Positions 45,756-53,823 of a stretch of 64,000 bases of DNA are shown piece by piece. Numbering within the stretch: position 1 is the first letter of the stretch; the number at the start of each line of letters is the position of its first letter. The stretch comes from an uncultured Lysobacteraceae bacterium (GTDB lineage: Bacteria > Pseudomonadota > Gammaproteobacteria > Xanthomonadales > Xanthomonadaceae). The notes under the pieces are model-generated. The model was not told the origin of the DNA. It worked only from the letters and a program-made list of their open reading frames with translations, and ran no database searches. The stretch is from positions 32,818 through 96,817 of the forward strand of contig CALCNV010000146.1 of assembly GCA_937897645.1 (NCBI GenBank). Reading direction: 5' to 3'. Made by a program: the position numbers and the translations under genes.

Positions 45756-47087
45756 TCAGGCCGCGGTGAACTTCAACGTGGCGATCACGCCACGCTCTTC
45801 GCCCGGCCGCACGCCCACCTGCCAACCATAGAGTTCGCACAGCCGGCTGACGATGGACAGGCCGATGCCGCCGCCCTGCGAATGGCCGGCATGGGTGCCG
45901 CGATAGCCGCGCTCGAACAAGCGTGCGGCATCTTCCGGACTCAAGCCCGGGCCCGAATCGATCACTTCCACGCTGTCAGGCATCAGCTTGACCACCACTT
46001 CGCCTTCCAGCGTGTACTTCACGGCGTTGCCGACCAAGTTGCCCAAGGCCACGGAGACGGCCGACTCCGGCGCGTCCACGGTCAACCCGCTTTCGCCCTC
46101 CATCCGCAGCGTCAGCGGCTTGCTGCCCAGTTGCGCACGGTGCGCATCCAGCAGTTGCTCGGCGACACGCGCCACCAGGGTGTTGCCCTGCCCGCGTTCG
46201 TTGCGCGACAACAGCAGCAACGAACCGATCAGGTCGGTGCACTGCATTTCGGCGCGCTGGATGCGCTGCAGGCGCTGGCTGACTTTCTCTTCCAGGTCCG
46301 GCCGGCTGAGCAGCAATTCCGTCGCTCCACGGATCACGGCCAGTGGCGTGCGCAATTCATGGCTGACGTCGGCGTTGAATTCGCGGTCGCGCTGCACGAC
46401 CTCGGTGAGGCGCGCCGAGTAGTCATCGAGCGCCTTGGCCAGTTCACCGACTTCGTCTTCGGGGAAGTGCGGGGCGAGCGGCTTCGGATTGCTGCTGCCG
46501 CGGTAAGAGCGCAGCCGTGCCGCAAGCTCGGACACCGGACTCATGACCCGCGATGCGGCCCACCAGCCCACCAGCAGTGACAACGCAGTGAAGAAAATTA
46601 CCGACAAATAGATCGCGCGATTGAACTGGGTCTCTCCCTGTGTCGCCTGGGTCATGTCGTAGGCGAGGAAGAACCACTCATTGGGCGTCTTGCGTACCGC
46701 AAGTTTGTAGGCGAACAGCGTGCCATCTGCATTGGTGCCTTTGACGCTGTGGATGCCATCCGGCAGCTTGTACCAGTCAGGTTGGTCCTGGCGAAGTTCC
46801 TCGAAGCGATCCTTGCCGATGACCCGCCCGAGCATCTGCTGGACGCCGAACTCAGGCTTTTTATTGGGCTGGGCGTAATACTGCCGTGCGTATTCGTCGA
46901 TGTTGCGGTTCATCACGTCTTCGACGATCTGGTTCTCGACCCTGCCCCGTGTCCAATTAGTGGCAAACGCGAACAGCGCGGTCAGCCCGAAGCCGAGCAG
47001 CACGAACGACAGGATGATGCGGCTGCGAAGCCGGCGCCGGAAACGCGCCGGGCGCCGGCCCGCGACGGTCGATTCCGTTTCAGGCAT
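45756..47087 (-). CDS. Membrane sensor histidine kinase
   Basis: This is a 443-residue kinase. A first membrane helix (about 24-44) and a second at about 160-180 enclose a periplasmic sensor of about 115 residues (IVEDVMNRNIDEYARQYYAQ and following). A HAMP-like linker leads to the H box FNADVSHELRTPLAVIRGATE with the phospho-His, then the N box NLVGNAVKYTL, G1 DSGPGLSPED and G2 GGGIGLSIV. ATG 47087 lies 7 nt inside the end of the response regulator gene, so they are coupled. It resembles ColS-type sensors by arrangement only. Confidence 0.92.
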   Translation of the reverse strand: MPETESTVAGRRPARFRRRLRSRIILSFVLLGFGLTALFAFATNWTRGRVENQIVEDVMNRNIDEYARQYYAQPNKKPEFGVQQMLGRVIGKDRFEELRQDQPDWYKLPDGIHSVKGTNADGTLFAYKLAVRKTPNEWFFLAYDMTQATQGETQFNRAIYLSVIFFTALSLLVGWWAASRVMSPVSELAARLRSYRGSSNPKPLAPHFPEDEVGELAKALDDYSARLTEVVQRDREFNADVSHELRTPLAVIRGATELLLSRPDLEEKVSQRLQRIQRAEMQCTDLIGSLLLLSRNERGQGNTLVARVAEQLLDAHRAQLGSKPLTLRMEGESGLTVDAPESAVSVALGNLVGNAVKYTLEGEVVVKLMPDSVEVIDSGPGLSPEDAARLFERGYRGTHAGHSQGGGIGLSIVSRLCELYGWQVGVRPGEERGVIATLKFTAA

Positions 47088-47757
47088 CCGGCGCGGCGAT
47101 CCGGTAGCCAATGCCGTGGCGGGTCTGGATGTACGGCGTGGGGAACGGCTTGTCCACTACCGCGCGCAGGCCATGGATGTGCACGCGCAGGGAATCCGAA
47201 TCCGGCAACTCCTCGCCCCACACCCGCGTTTCCAGTTCCTGCCGCGTTACCACGGCCGGCGACGCTTCCATCAACGATTGCAGGATCTTGAGTGCGGTGG
47301 GATTGAGCTGCAGCAGCTTGCCCACGCGGCGGACTTCCAGCGTATCCAGGTTGTACTCCAGCTCGCCGACCTCCAGCACGCGGGTCTGCACGCCCTTGCC
47401 GCGGCGTGACAGGGCGTTGAGGCGCACTTCCACTTCCTGCAGCGCGAACGGCTTGATCAGGTAATCATCGGCACCCGAGTCGAAACCGGCCAGCTTGTTG
47501 TCCAGCGTGTCGCGTGCGGTCAGCATCAGCACCGGCGTCTGCTTGCGCGCCTCGTTGCGCAGCTTGCGGCAGACTTCCAGGCCATCCATGCCGGGCAGGT
47601 TCAGGTCCAGGACAATGGCGTCGAAGTCATGCACGACGGCCAGGTGCAGGCCGGTCACGCCATCGGCGGCGAAGTCGACGGTGTGGCCCCGGTCTTCGAG
47701 ATAGTCACCGAGGTTGGCGGCGATGTCGCTGTTGTCTTCGATCACGAGTATTCGCAT
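47080..47757 (-). CDS. OmpR-family response regulator
   Basis: This 225-residue regulator has a receiver domain at residues 1-115: RILVIEDNSDIAANLGDYLE, phospho-Asp in AIVLDLNLPGMDG, TARDTLD and the lysine of YLIKPFALQEV. A winged-helix DNA-binding domain follows (about 130-225), with SDSLRVHIHGLRAVVDKPF as recognition region. AAGGA precedes the ATG. It resembles ColR-type regulators of Xanthomonadaceae by eye, but the assignment needs a database comparison. A perfect 9-bp tandem repeat 60 bp upstream may be its own binding site. Confidence 0.93.
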   Translation of the reverse strand: MRILVIEDNSDIAANLGDYLEDRGHTVDFAADGVTGLHLAVVHDFDAIVLDLNLPGMDGLEVCRKLRNEARKQTPVLMLTARDTLDNKLAGFDSGADDYLIKPFALQEVEVRLNALSRRGKGVQTRVLEVGELEYNLDTLEVRRVGKLLQLNPTALKILQSLMEASPAVVTRQELETRVWGEELPDSDSLRVHIHGLRAVVDKPFPTPYIQTRHGIGYRIAAPDA

Positions 47758-47815
47758 GCGTGGATCCTTGCTGCAGGTGTGATGGGCCGTGATGCACGTC
47801 CACGGCAAGTCCGTA

Positions 47816-47838
47816 ACTTAACAAATCGCACTTAACAA
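47816..47838. promoter_or_regulatory. Tandem direct repeat upstream of the response regulator
   Basis: ACTTAACAA occurs twice (47816-47824 and 47830-47838) with a 14-bp period, about 60-80 bp before the regulator's ATG. Direct tandem half-sites are the usual form of OmpR-family targets, so autoregulation is plausible. Confidence 0.5.
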
Positions 47839-47903
47839 TTGGATGCAGGCCAGGCGCAGCGGGGTGGGCCGTTCATCGGTCGGGCCCGCCGCCACTGGCC
47901 AAC

Positions 47904-47940
47904 AAAAAGGCCCAAGCCGGTAGACACCGGCTTGGGCCAA
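47904..47940 (-). terminator. Rho-independent terminator
   Basis: Reverse-strand GGCCCAAGCCGGT and ACCGGCTTGGGCC pair perfectly (13 bp, 4-base loop), followed by TTTTT. It could end the rimK transcript or a separate short RNA that starts near 48020. Confidence 0.9.
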
Positions 47941-48110
47941 AGAGTTGCCCGATTACCGTAACCCTGTCGTTCCGGGATCCACTGACGAGGCGGAATGAGG
48001 AGTTGCGGCTTGGCAAAGTTACGCCCGCTACGATTAAACGCCTGTTAAAAATCCCGGTAAGCGCCCGTGACGCGGCTTGCCAGTACTAAGCAAGCCATTG
48101 ATATTCAACA
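47941..48110. other. Leader or small-RNA region between rimK and the terminator
   Basis: No protein gene is visible. On the reverse strand a PhoP/OmpR-like tandem box, TTTTTAACAGGCGTTTAATC (48032-48053), is followed about 90 bp later by the terminator at 47904-47940. A short RNA of roughly 110 nt would fit. With the response-regulator promoter, the whole gap from 47758 to 48110 is regulatory. Confidence 0.4.
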
Positions 48111-48989
48111 TTATTTATTTATGTTGTCGGCGATGTGGGCAACGATGGATCCGGCCACATCGGCCTGGCAAACCTGCTCGATGCCCTCCAGGCCCGGGGT
48201 GGAATTCACTTCCAGCACCAAGGGTCCGCGCTGGGAGCGGATCAGGTCCACGCCCGCCACGCTCAACCCAAGGCCACGCGCGGCACGGACTGCCACGTCC
48301 TGCTCGTCGGCGCTGGCATCCACCTGCTCCGCGCTGCCGCCCCGGTGCAGGTTGGAACGGAAGTCCCCGTCCGGCGCCTGCCGGCGCATCGATGCCACCA
48401 CGCGGTCACCCACCACGAAACAACGCAAGTCGGCGCCCTGGGCTTCGGCGATGAATTCCTGCACCACGAAATTCGCATACAGCCCGCGCAATGCTTCGAT
48501 CACGCTGCGCGAGGCGGACGGCTTTTCGGTCAGCATGACGCCCGCGCCCTGGGTGCCCTCGTTGAGCTTGATCACGTGCGGCGGCGGGCCGAGCATGGAC
48601 AGCAGGTCGACGGTGTCGTCCGGGTTGTCGCCGAATACCGTCGCCGGCATGCCGATGCCCTGCGCGGCCAGCAACTGGTGCGCGCGCAACTTGTCGCGCG
48701 CACGCAGGATGGCATCGGAAGGATTGGGCGTGTAGCTGCCCATCAGCTCGAATTGACGCAACACCGCCGTGCCGTAACGCGTGACCGATGCACCGATGCG
48801 CGGGATCACGGCGTCATAGCCGGCGATCGGCTTGCCCTTGTAGTGCATGGTGAAGCCATCGCTGGCGATGCGCATGTAGCAGCGCAGGGGATCCAGCACG
48901 CGCACGCTGTGTCCGCGCGTGCGCGCTGCTTCCACGAGTCGCCGCGTGGAATACAGCTTGCTGTTGCGCGAGAGGATGGCGAGTTTCAT
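48111..48989 (-). CDS. rimK: RimK-family ATP-grasp alpha-L-glutamate ligase
   Basis: This 292-residue protein starts [20 protein letters not shown]. It has the ATP-grasp elements [39 protein letters not shown] and the metal/phosphate region [19 protein letters not shown]. RimK adds glutamates to the C-terminus of ribosomal protein S6; relatives modify coenzyme F420 or other acceptors. ATG 48989 gives the standard N-terminus. It is the gene next downstream of the repeat-protein cluster on the same strand (144-bp gap), without evident functional connection. Confidence 0.93.
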   Translation of the reverse strand: MKLAILSRNSKLYSTRRLVEAARTRGHSVRVLDPLRCYMRIASDGFTMHYKGKPIAGYDAVIPRIGASVTRYGTAVLRQFELMGSYTPNPSDAILRARDKLRAHQLLAAQGIGMPATVFGDNPDDTVDLLSMLGPPPHVIKLNEGTQGAGVMLTEKPSASRSVIEALRGLYANFVVQEFIAEAQGADLRCFVVGDRVVASMRRQAPDGDFRSNLHRGGSAEQVDASADEQDVAVRAARGLGLSVAGVDLIRSQRGPLVLEVNSTPGLEGIEQVCQADVAGSIVAHIADNINK

Positions 48990-49133
48990 GCGTGCCGGGC
49001 TGCGTACCAAGGGCGCTCAGCATGCCACGGCATCCCTGCCAGCGCGTGACAGGACCGGTGCCGCGCCAGCAGCCATTCAAATTGATCAGGGCCCACTTGT
49101 GCGGCTGTCCTTCGCTATCGCACTAGGTGCCGA

Positions 49134-51404
49134 TCAAGGCGATCCCGTGGCCGTGACGGTGCAGGTCAAGGTGAAGGTAACGACCCCGGCACTGGGCAAG
49201 CTGGGAATTACCAGGCCGGCGTTCTGCAGACTGTTGATGGACAAGGAGATCGGACAGGATGCGCCGGTGGCGGAACATGTCGGATCGGTGGTGCAGCTCA
49301 GTCCCGCGGCAACCGGATCGCGCACCACCGCATTGTTGGCGGCATTCGGACCGTCGTTACGCACGACGATGGTGTAGGTGGTTGGCGTACCTGAAGTCAC
49401 GGTATCGCCTGCCTGGTCATTGGGTCCCAGTGCAGGCGTGTTGGTCTTGCTGATGGACAGGTTGGCACGGAACGGGGAATTGGTGATCAGGCAATCCAGG
49501 TCGTCGCCACCGGCCGGGGTGAATTCCGCCCATTGCTGCGAGGTCGCCAGCGCCGTGCCCGCACCCGTTGGCAAGACCGTCGTGGAGGTAGCCGTCGCGT
49601 TCGTGCACGCCAGCGTGGTGCCATAGTTGGCCAGTGCTTGATCGGCACCCGTGCCGTTTGTTTTCACCGCCTCTTCGAACTGCATCGTGTTGCCCGCAGG
49701 CAACACCACCACGCCGGTGCTCGCGGTCGCAGGTGCGCTGCTTCCGGTGGTCGTCGCCGTGGCAGCGACATTGCCGCCCGAACGCACGCGCACCTGCACC
49801 TGGTCCGTGGCAATCGCACGACCCACCAGCTGCTTGCGCAAGGTCACCCACACCGGCGTTGGCGAGTTGCGGCATGCCGCCGCCGTGAACGTAGTGTTGG
49901 TAGGCACGCCCTGCAGCACGGCGCTGGCGCTGTTGTGCAAGCCGGAACCGGACGCGCTGGGTGCGGCACATGCGTCATTGGCCGTGTTGCCACCGCGGTT
50001 GATGTTGATGCGCACGGTCAGCACGTAGGTGTCCGTGGCACCTGCGGCCAGCAGCGCCCACTGCGATTGCAACGTCCACGGGCCACTGCCGGTGAGGGCT
50101 GCGCCCGCCACGCCATTGCGCGTGTAACTGGCAGACACGATGTTGACGTTGGCTTCCAGCCCGGGCGTATCCACCAGGCTGTAATTGGCCGGCACCAGCG
50201 TGGGATTGCTTACCGCCAAGGTGTAGACCACGTCGAATTGCGTAGGCTGTCCGGCCACGGCCACCGGCGCCGCTGCATTCTTGACCAGGTTGATGCGGCT
50301 GTCGTCGTCCACGATGGTGTAGGTCCACGTGGTCTGCGCCGCGCCACCGCAGCTGGTGCTGGAACTCAGCAGGTACGGTGGTGGCGACGTGCCGGCTGGC
50401 TGCACCTGCAACTCGATGGTTTCGTTGCCTTCCACGGCCACGTCCTGCGTGATCGTGATGGGCAGCGCGAACAGGCTGGCGGCACTGCTGCCGTCGTAGG
50501 TGCCTGCAGGAATCGCGATCGTGAGCGTGGTGCTGTTGCCGGGCGTGGTGAAATCCGTGCCCAGCACCGCGGTGCCGCCAGTGATCAGCACGGTTACGTT
50601 GAAAGGCGTGAACACCGTGCCATTGAGGCGCAGCGTGGGCAGGTTGTTGCTGGCGCCTTCGGGCGTGGAACTGCTGGGTTGGGTGAACTCCACGAACGGG
50701 CGCAATTCGATCTGGATATTGTCCAGGAAGTTGCCCACCGTGTTGCTGCCACTGCCGGTGCTGATCGATTCGAACCCCAGGCTGCTGGTGCCGGTGACGC
50801 CGCTGTAGACGAAGCTGCCGGTGTAATCGACCCAGCCGTTGCCGCCAGACGCCGGCGTGTTGGCCGTTCCTCGCGTGACGATCGGCGTATTGAACGCGCC
50901 GTTGCTGGTAGTGCCCACGCGCACGATGGGCAGCGACGCACCCACGTTGAAATCCATCACGTCGCGCACCGTGGTACTGCCACGCCCACGGTGGCTGAAG
51001 CGCCAGTTGATCTGCTCGCCATTGATCAGGCAGGCATTCTGGAACATGCGCGAAGACGCTTCGGCATTGAGCTCGGCAAAGTTGAGGCCATTGCGCGCAA
51101 CCACGCCCTGGAAATTGGTGCGCCACAGTTCGATCAGGCGACCCGTCGAGGCTCCCGGCGCAGTGCAATCCCCCGAGCCCGCCTGTACCGGATGGGTGGT
51201 GGACCAGCCTGGCACCAGGGTTTCATCCAGCTCGCGGTAACAGCCATTGGCCGTGTTGGCCGCCGTGAGCGCCGGCGTTTCGATGCTGGGATTGAGGAAG
51301 TTGCGTTGCACCTGGGCCATGGCGGGAGCCGCAGGCACGCATGCGGCCAAGGCCGTTAGCAACACCCCCCAGATGCGCGTGGCGGAAGCACGGGAATCAC
51401 TCAT
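49134..51404 (-). CDS. Exported DUF11/Calx-beta-like repeat protein A (756 aa)
   Basis: The signal peptide is clear (IWGVLLTALAACVPAAPAMA, cleavage before QVQRNF). An N-terminal domain at about 31-235 has ELWRTNFQGVV and MFQNACLINGEQINWRFSHR. A Calx-beta-like domain at about 236-365 follows (TLRLNGTVFTPFNVTVLITG, AVEGNETIELQV). Two DUF11-like regions close the protein, the last ending FTLTCTVTATGSP at the stop. It is paralogous along its length to the upstream 781-residue protein, so the pair arose by tandem duplication. It should be exported and probably surface-located; no enzymatic motif is seen. It is the last gene of the cluster before rimK. Confidence 0.82.
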   Translation of the reverse strand: MSDSRASATRIWGVLLTALAACVPAAPAMAQVQRNFLNPSIETPALTAANTANGCYRELDETLVPGWSTTHPVQAGSGDCTAPGASTGRLIELWRTNFQGVVARNGLNFAELNAEASSRMFQNACLINGEQINWRFSHRGRGSTTVRDVMDFNVGASLPIVRVGTTSNGAFNTPIVTRGTANTPASGGNGWVDYTGSFVYSGVTGTSSLGFESISTGSGSNTVGNFLDNIQIELRPFVEFTQPSSSTPEGASNNLPTLRLNGTVFTPFNVTVLITGGTAVLGTDFTTPGNSTTLTIAIPAGTYDGSSAASLFALPITITQDVAVEGNETIELQVQPAGTSPPPYLLSSSTSCGGAAQTTWTYTIVDDDSRINLVKNAAAPVAVAGQPTQFDVVYTLAVSNPTLVPANYSLVDTPGLEANVNIVSASYTRNGVAGAALTGSGPWTLQSQWALLAAGATDTYVLTVRININRGGNTANDACAAPSASGSGLHNSASAVLQGVPTNTTFTAAACRNSPTPVWVTLRKQLVGRAIATDQVQVRVRSGGNVAATATTTGSSAPATASTGVVVLPAGNTMQFEEAVKTNGTGADQALANYGTTLACTNATATSTTVLPTGAGTALATSQQWAEFTPAGGDDLDCLITNSPFRANLSISKTNTPALGPNDQAGDTVTSGTPTTYTIVVRNDGPNAANNAVVRDPVAAGLSCTTDPTCSATGASCPISLSINSLQNAGLVIPSLPSAGVVTFTLTCTVTATGSP

Positions 51405-51473
51405 GTGGATTGCTGTCCCGGTGCGTGCACGCCTATGTTCCGTTGCCGATGCAGGGTCACATTATGTGCACGG

Positions 51474-53819
51474 TCACGGCAAGCCTGTCGCCGTGACCGT
51501 GCAGGTCAGGGTAAATGTGAGTGCACTGTTCGCAGGCAATGCACCGAGCACGGCACCGCTGCCGGACTGCAGCGCACTGGCCAGCGCGGCGCCGGTAGCT
51601 CCCGGACAGACCGCGCCATTCACCTGGGTGCCGCAGGTGGCGGTGGTGCAATTCAGGCCCGTGGCCGCGGGATCGCGCACGGCCGCACCGTTCGCTGCCG
51701 CTGGGCCGGCATTGCTGACCACGATGGTGTAGTCCACCGTTCCACCTGCGACCACCGATGACGCTGCGTTGCTCTTGGTGATGGACAGGTTGGCGCTGAG
51801 TGGATTGTTGGTGATGACGCAATCCAGATCGTCGCCACCCGCCGGCGTGAATTCCGCCCATTGCTGGCGCGTGGCCAGCGCGGTGCCCGTGCCGGAGGGC
51901 AGCACCGTGGTCGAGGCACTGTTGGCATTGGTGCATAGCAACTGGGTGCCATAGTTGAGCGGCGCCTGGTCAGGTCCCGTGCCGGACGCCTTGACGGCTT
52001 CATCGAATTGCAGGGTGTTGCCGGCCGGCAACACCGTCAAGCCGGTGGATGCAGTCGCGGGCGAAGCGCTGCCCGTGGTCGTGGCGGTGGCCGCGGGCGT
52101 GCCTGCGGACAACAGGCGTATCTGTACCTGGTCGCTGGCGATGGCGCGCGCGACCAGTTGCTTGCGTAGCGTGGCCCATACCGGGGTAGGCGTATTGCGG
52201 CAGGCGCTGCTGGTGAACGTAGTATTGGCAGGCGTGCCCTGCAGGACCGCACTGGCGCTGTTGTGCAAGCCGGATCCGGCCGCGCTGGGTGACGCACAGC
52301 TGTCGTTGGCGGCACTGCCACCCCGGTTGATGTTGATGCGAACGGTCAGCACGTACGTGTCGGTTGCGCCGCCAGCCAATGTGCGCCACTGCGGCTGCAA
52401 CGTCCATGGCCCGCTGCCAGCCAACGTGCTGCTTGCGCCGCTGTTGAGCGAATAGCTGGCCGTCACGATGCTGACATTGCTATCCATGCTTGGCGTGTCG
52501 GTCAACGCATAGTTGGCCGCCACCGATGTTGGATTGTTGACGACCACGGTATAGGCCACGTCGAACTGCGTCGGCTGCCCGGCGACGGCCACGGGTGCCG
52601 CCGCGTTCTTGCTTACATTGATGCTGGAGTCATCATCGATGATCGTGTAGATCCATGTGCTCTGCGGTGGCCCACCGCAGACTGCGCTGGAACTCAGCTG
52701 GTACGAAGCCGGTGACGCACCCGACGGCTGGACCTGCATTTCAATCGTTTCATTGCCTTCGACCAGCGTGTCTTGCGTGATGGTGATCGGCAATGCAAAC
52801 AGGCTGCCGGCGCTTACGCCATCGTAGTTGCCGGCCGGCACTGTGATCGTCATCGTCGGACTGTTGCCCGGGGTGGTGAAGTCGGTTCCAAGCGTCGCGG
52901 TGCCGCCGGTGATCTGGACAGTGATATTGAAGGCCGTGTAGGTGGTGCCGTTGACCCTCAACGTGGGCAGGTTGTTGCTTGCGCTCTCCGGCGTCGAACT
53001 GCTCGGCTGGGTGAACTCGACGAAGGGCGCGAGTTCGATCTGGATTTCGTCCAGCAGGTTGCCCGAGGTCGATCCACCTACTGATTCGAATCCCATGTTA
53101 GTGGTGCCGGTCGCCCCGGCATAGCTGAAGCGCCCACGGTAGTCGACCCAACTGGTGTTGCCGGGTGCATTGACCGGCGTATCGACCACGCCCTGCGAGG
53201 CGACGGGCACATTGATGGCGCCGTTGTTGGTCGTGCCCACCCGGACAATCGTGCTGGAAGCACCGATCTTCATGTCGGCGATATCGCGTACCGTGGCGCT
53301 GGAACGGCCGCGATGGCTGAAGCGCCACTCGACCCGCTCGCCATTGATGAGGCATACATTCTGGAAAATGCGCGAAGAGACGGCGGCATTGAGTTCGGCG
53401 ATCTGCACGCCGCTGCGCGCATTGACGATGCCACCGGAGTCGTTGTTGCGCGGCGTACGCCACAATTCGATGATCGGTCCGGGTGACGTCCCCAGCCCAC
53501 CTGCGACGACGCAGCCGCCACTGTTCTCCGTAGCCTGGTTGGGATGCGTGGTGTTCCAGCCGGGCACCTGCGCGGCATTGATGTAGACCCGGCAGCCAGG
53601 AGTGGCCATGGCGGGCTGCTCGAAGCCCAGGTTGGCAAAGCTGCGTTGCACCTGGGCCCAAGCCGGAGTAGCGGAAAAGAGTGCAGCGGCGGCAAGCACT
53701 AATCTGTGGAAACCGGTCCGGATTGCGGGCCGTCGCGAGTCTGCATGCGTCGAACCGATCCGTGGACTGGGGCGGCCTGTTGTTTCCGGCTTGACGACGA
53801 GCAATTCCGTGACACGCAT
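51474..53819 (-). CDS. Exported DUF11/Calx-beta-like repeat protein B (781 aa)
   Basis: The N-terminus is long, with a signal-like core VLAAAALFSATPAWA before QVQRSF. The N-terminal domain has FQNVCLINGERVEWRFSHR. A Calx-beta-like domain has TLRVNGTTYTAFNITVQITG and VEGNETIEMQV. Terminal DUF11-like repeats include ANLSITKSNAASSVVAGG and the ending FTLTCTVTATGLP. Its last 317 bp are almost identical to the end of the adjacent 1280-residue gene. The start lies four bases after that gene's stop, with no ribosome-binding site, suggesting translational coupling. The likely role is a surface or matrix protein; unproven. Confidence 0.82.
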   Translation of the reverse strand: MRVTELLVVKPETTGRPSPRIGSTHADSRRPAIRTGFHRLVLAAAALFSATPAWAQVQRSFANLGFEQPAMATPGCRVYINAAQVPGWNTTHPNQATENSGGCVVAGGLGTSPGPIIELWRTPRNNDSGGIVNARSGVQIAELNAAVSSRIFQNVCLINGERVEWRFSHRGRSSATVRDIADMKIGASSTIVRVGTTNNGAINVPVASQGVVDTPVNAPGNTSWVDYRGRFSYAGATGTTNMGFESVGGSTSGNLLDEIQIELAPFVEFTQPSSSTPESASNNLPTLRVNGTTYTAFNITVQITGGTATLGTDFTTPGNSPTMTITVPAGNYDGVSAGSLFALPITITQDTLVEGNETIEMQVQPSGASPASYQLSSSAVCGGPPQSTWIYTIIDDDSSINVSKNAAAPVAVAGQPTQFDVAYTVVVNNPTSVAANYALTDTPSMDSNVSIVTASYSLNSGASSTLAGSGPWTLQPQWRTLAGGATDTYVLTVRININRGGSAANDSCASPSAAGSGLHNSASAVLQGTPANTTFTSSACRNTPTPVWATLRKQLVARAIASDQVQIRLLSAGTPAATATTTGSASPATASTGLTVLPAGNTLQFDEAVKASGTGPDQAPLNYGTQLLCTNANSASTTVLPSGTGTALATRQQWAEFTPAGGDDLDCVITNNPLSANLSITKSNAASSVVAGGTVDYTIVVSNAGPAAANGAAVRDPAATGLNCTTATCGTQVNGAVCPGATGAALASALQSGSGAVLGALPANSALTFTLTCTVTATGLP
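51478..51794. repeat. 317-bp direct repeat, copy 1 (3' end of the 781-residue gene)
   Basis: Identical to 53828-54144 except for two mismatches, near 51750 and 51764. It encodes the C-terminal DUF11 module of about 105 residues. The two mismatches lie near the start of the module on the coding strand. Confidence 0.95.
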
Positions 53820-53823
53820 GTTG

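Noticed and set aside
49533..51359. Long forward frame opposite the 756-residue gene
   Set aside because: Arg/His/Gly-rich antisense translation without signal or domain; the reverse strand has a signal peptide and conserved modules.
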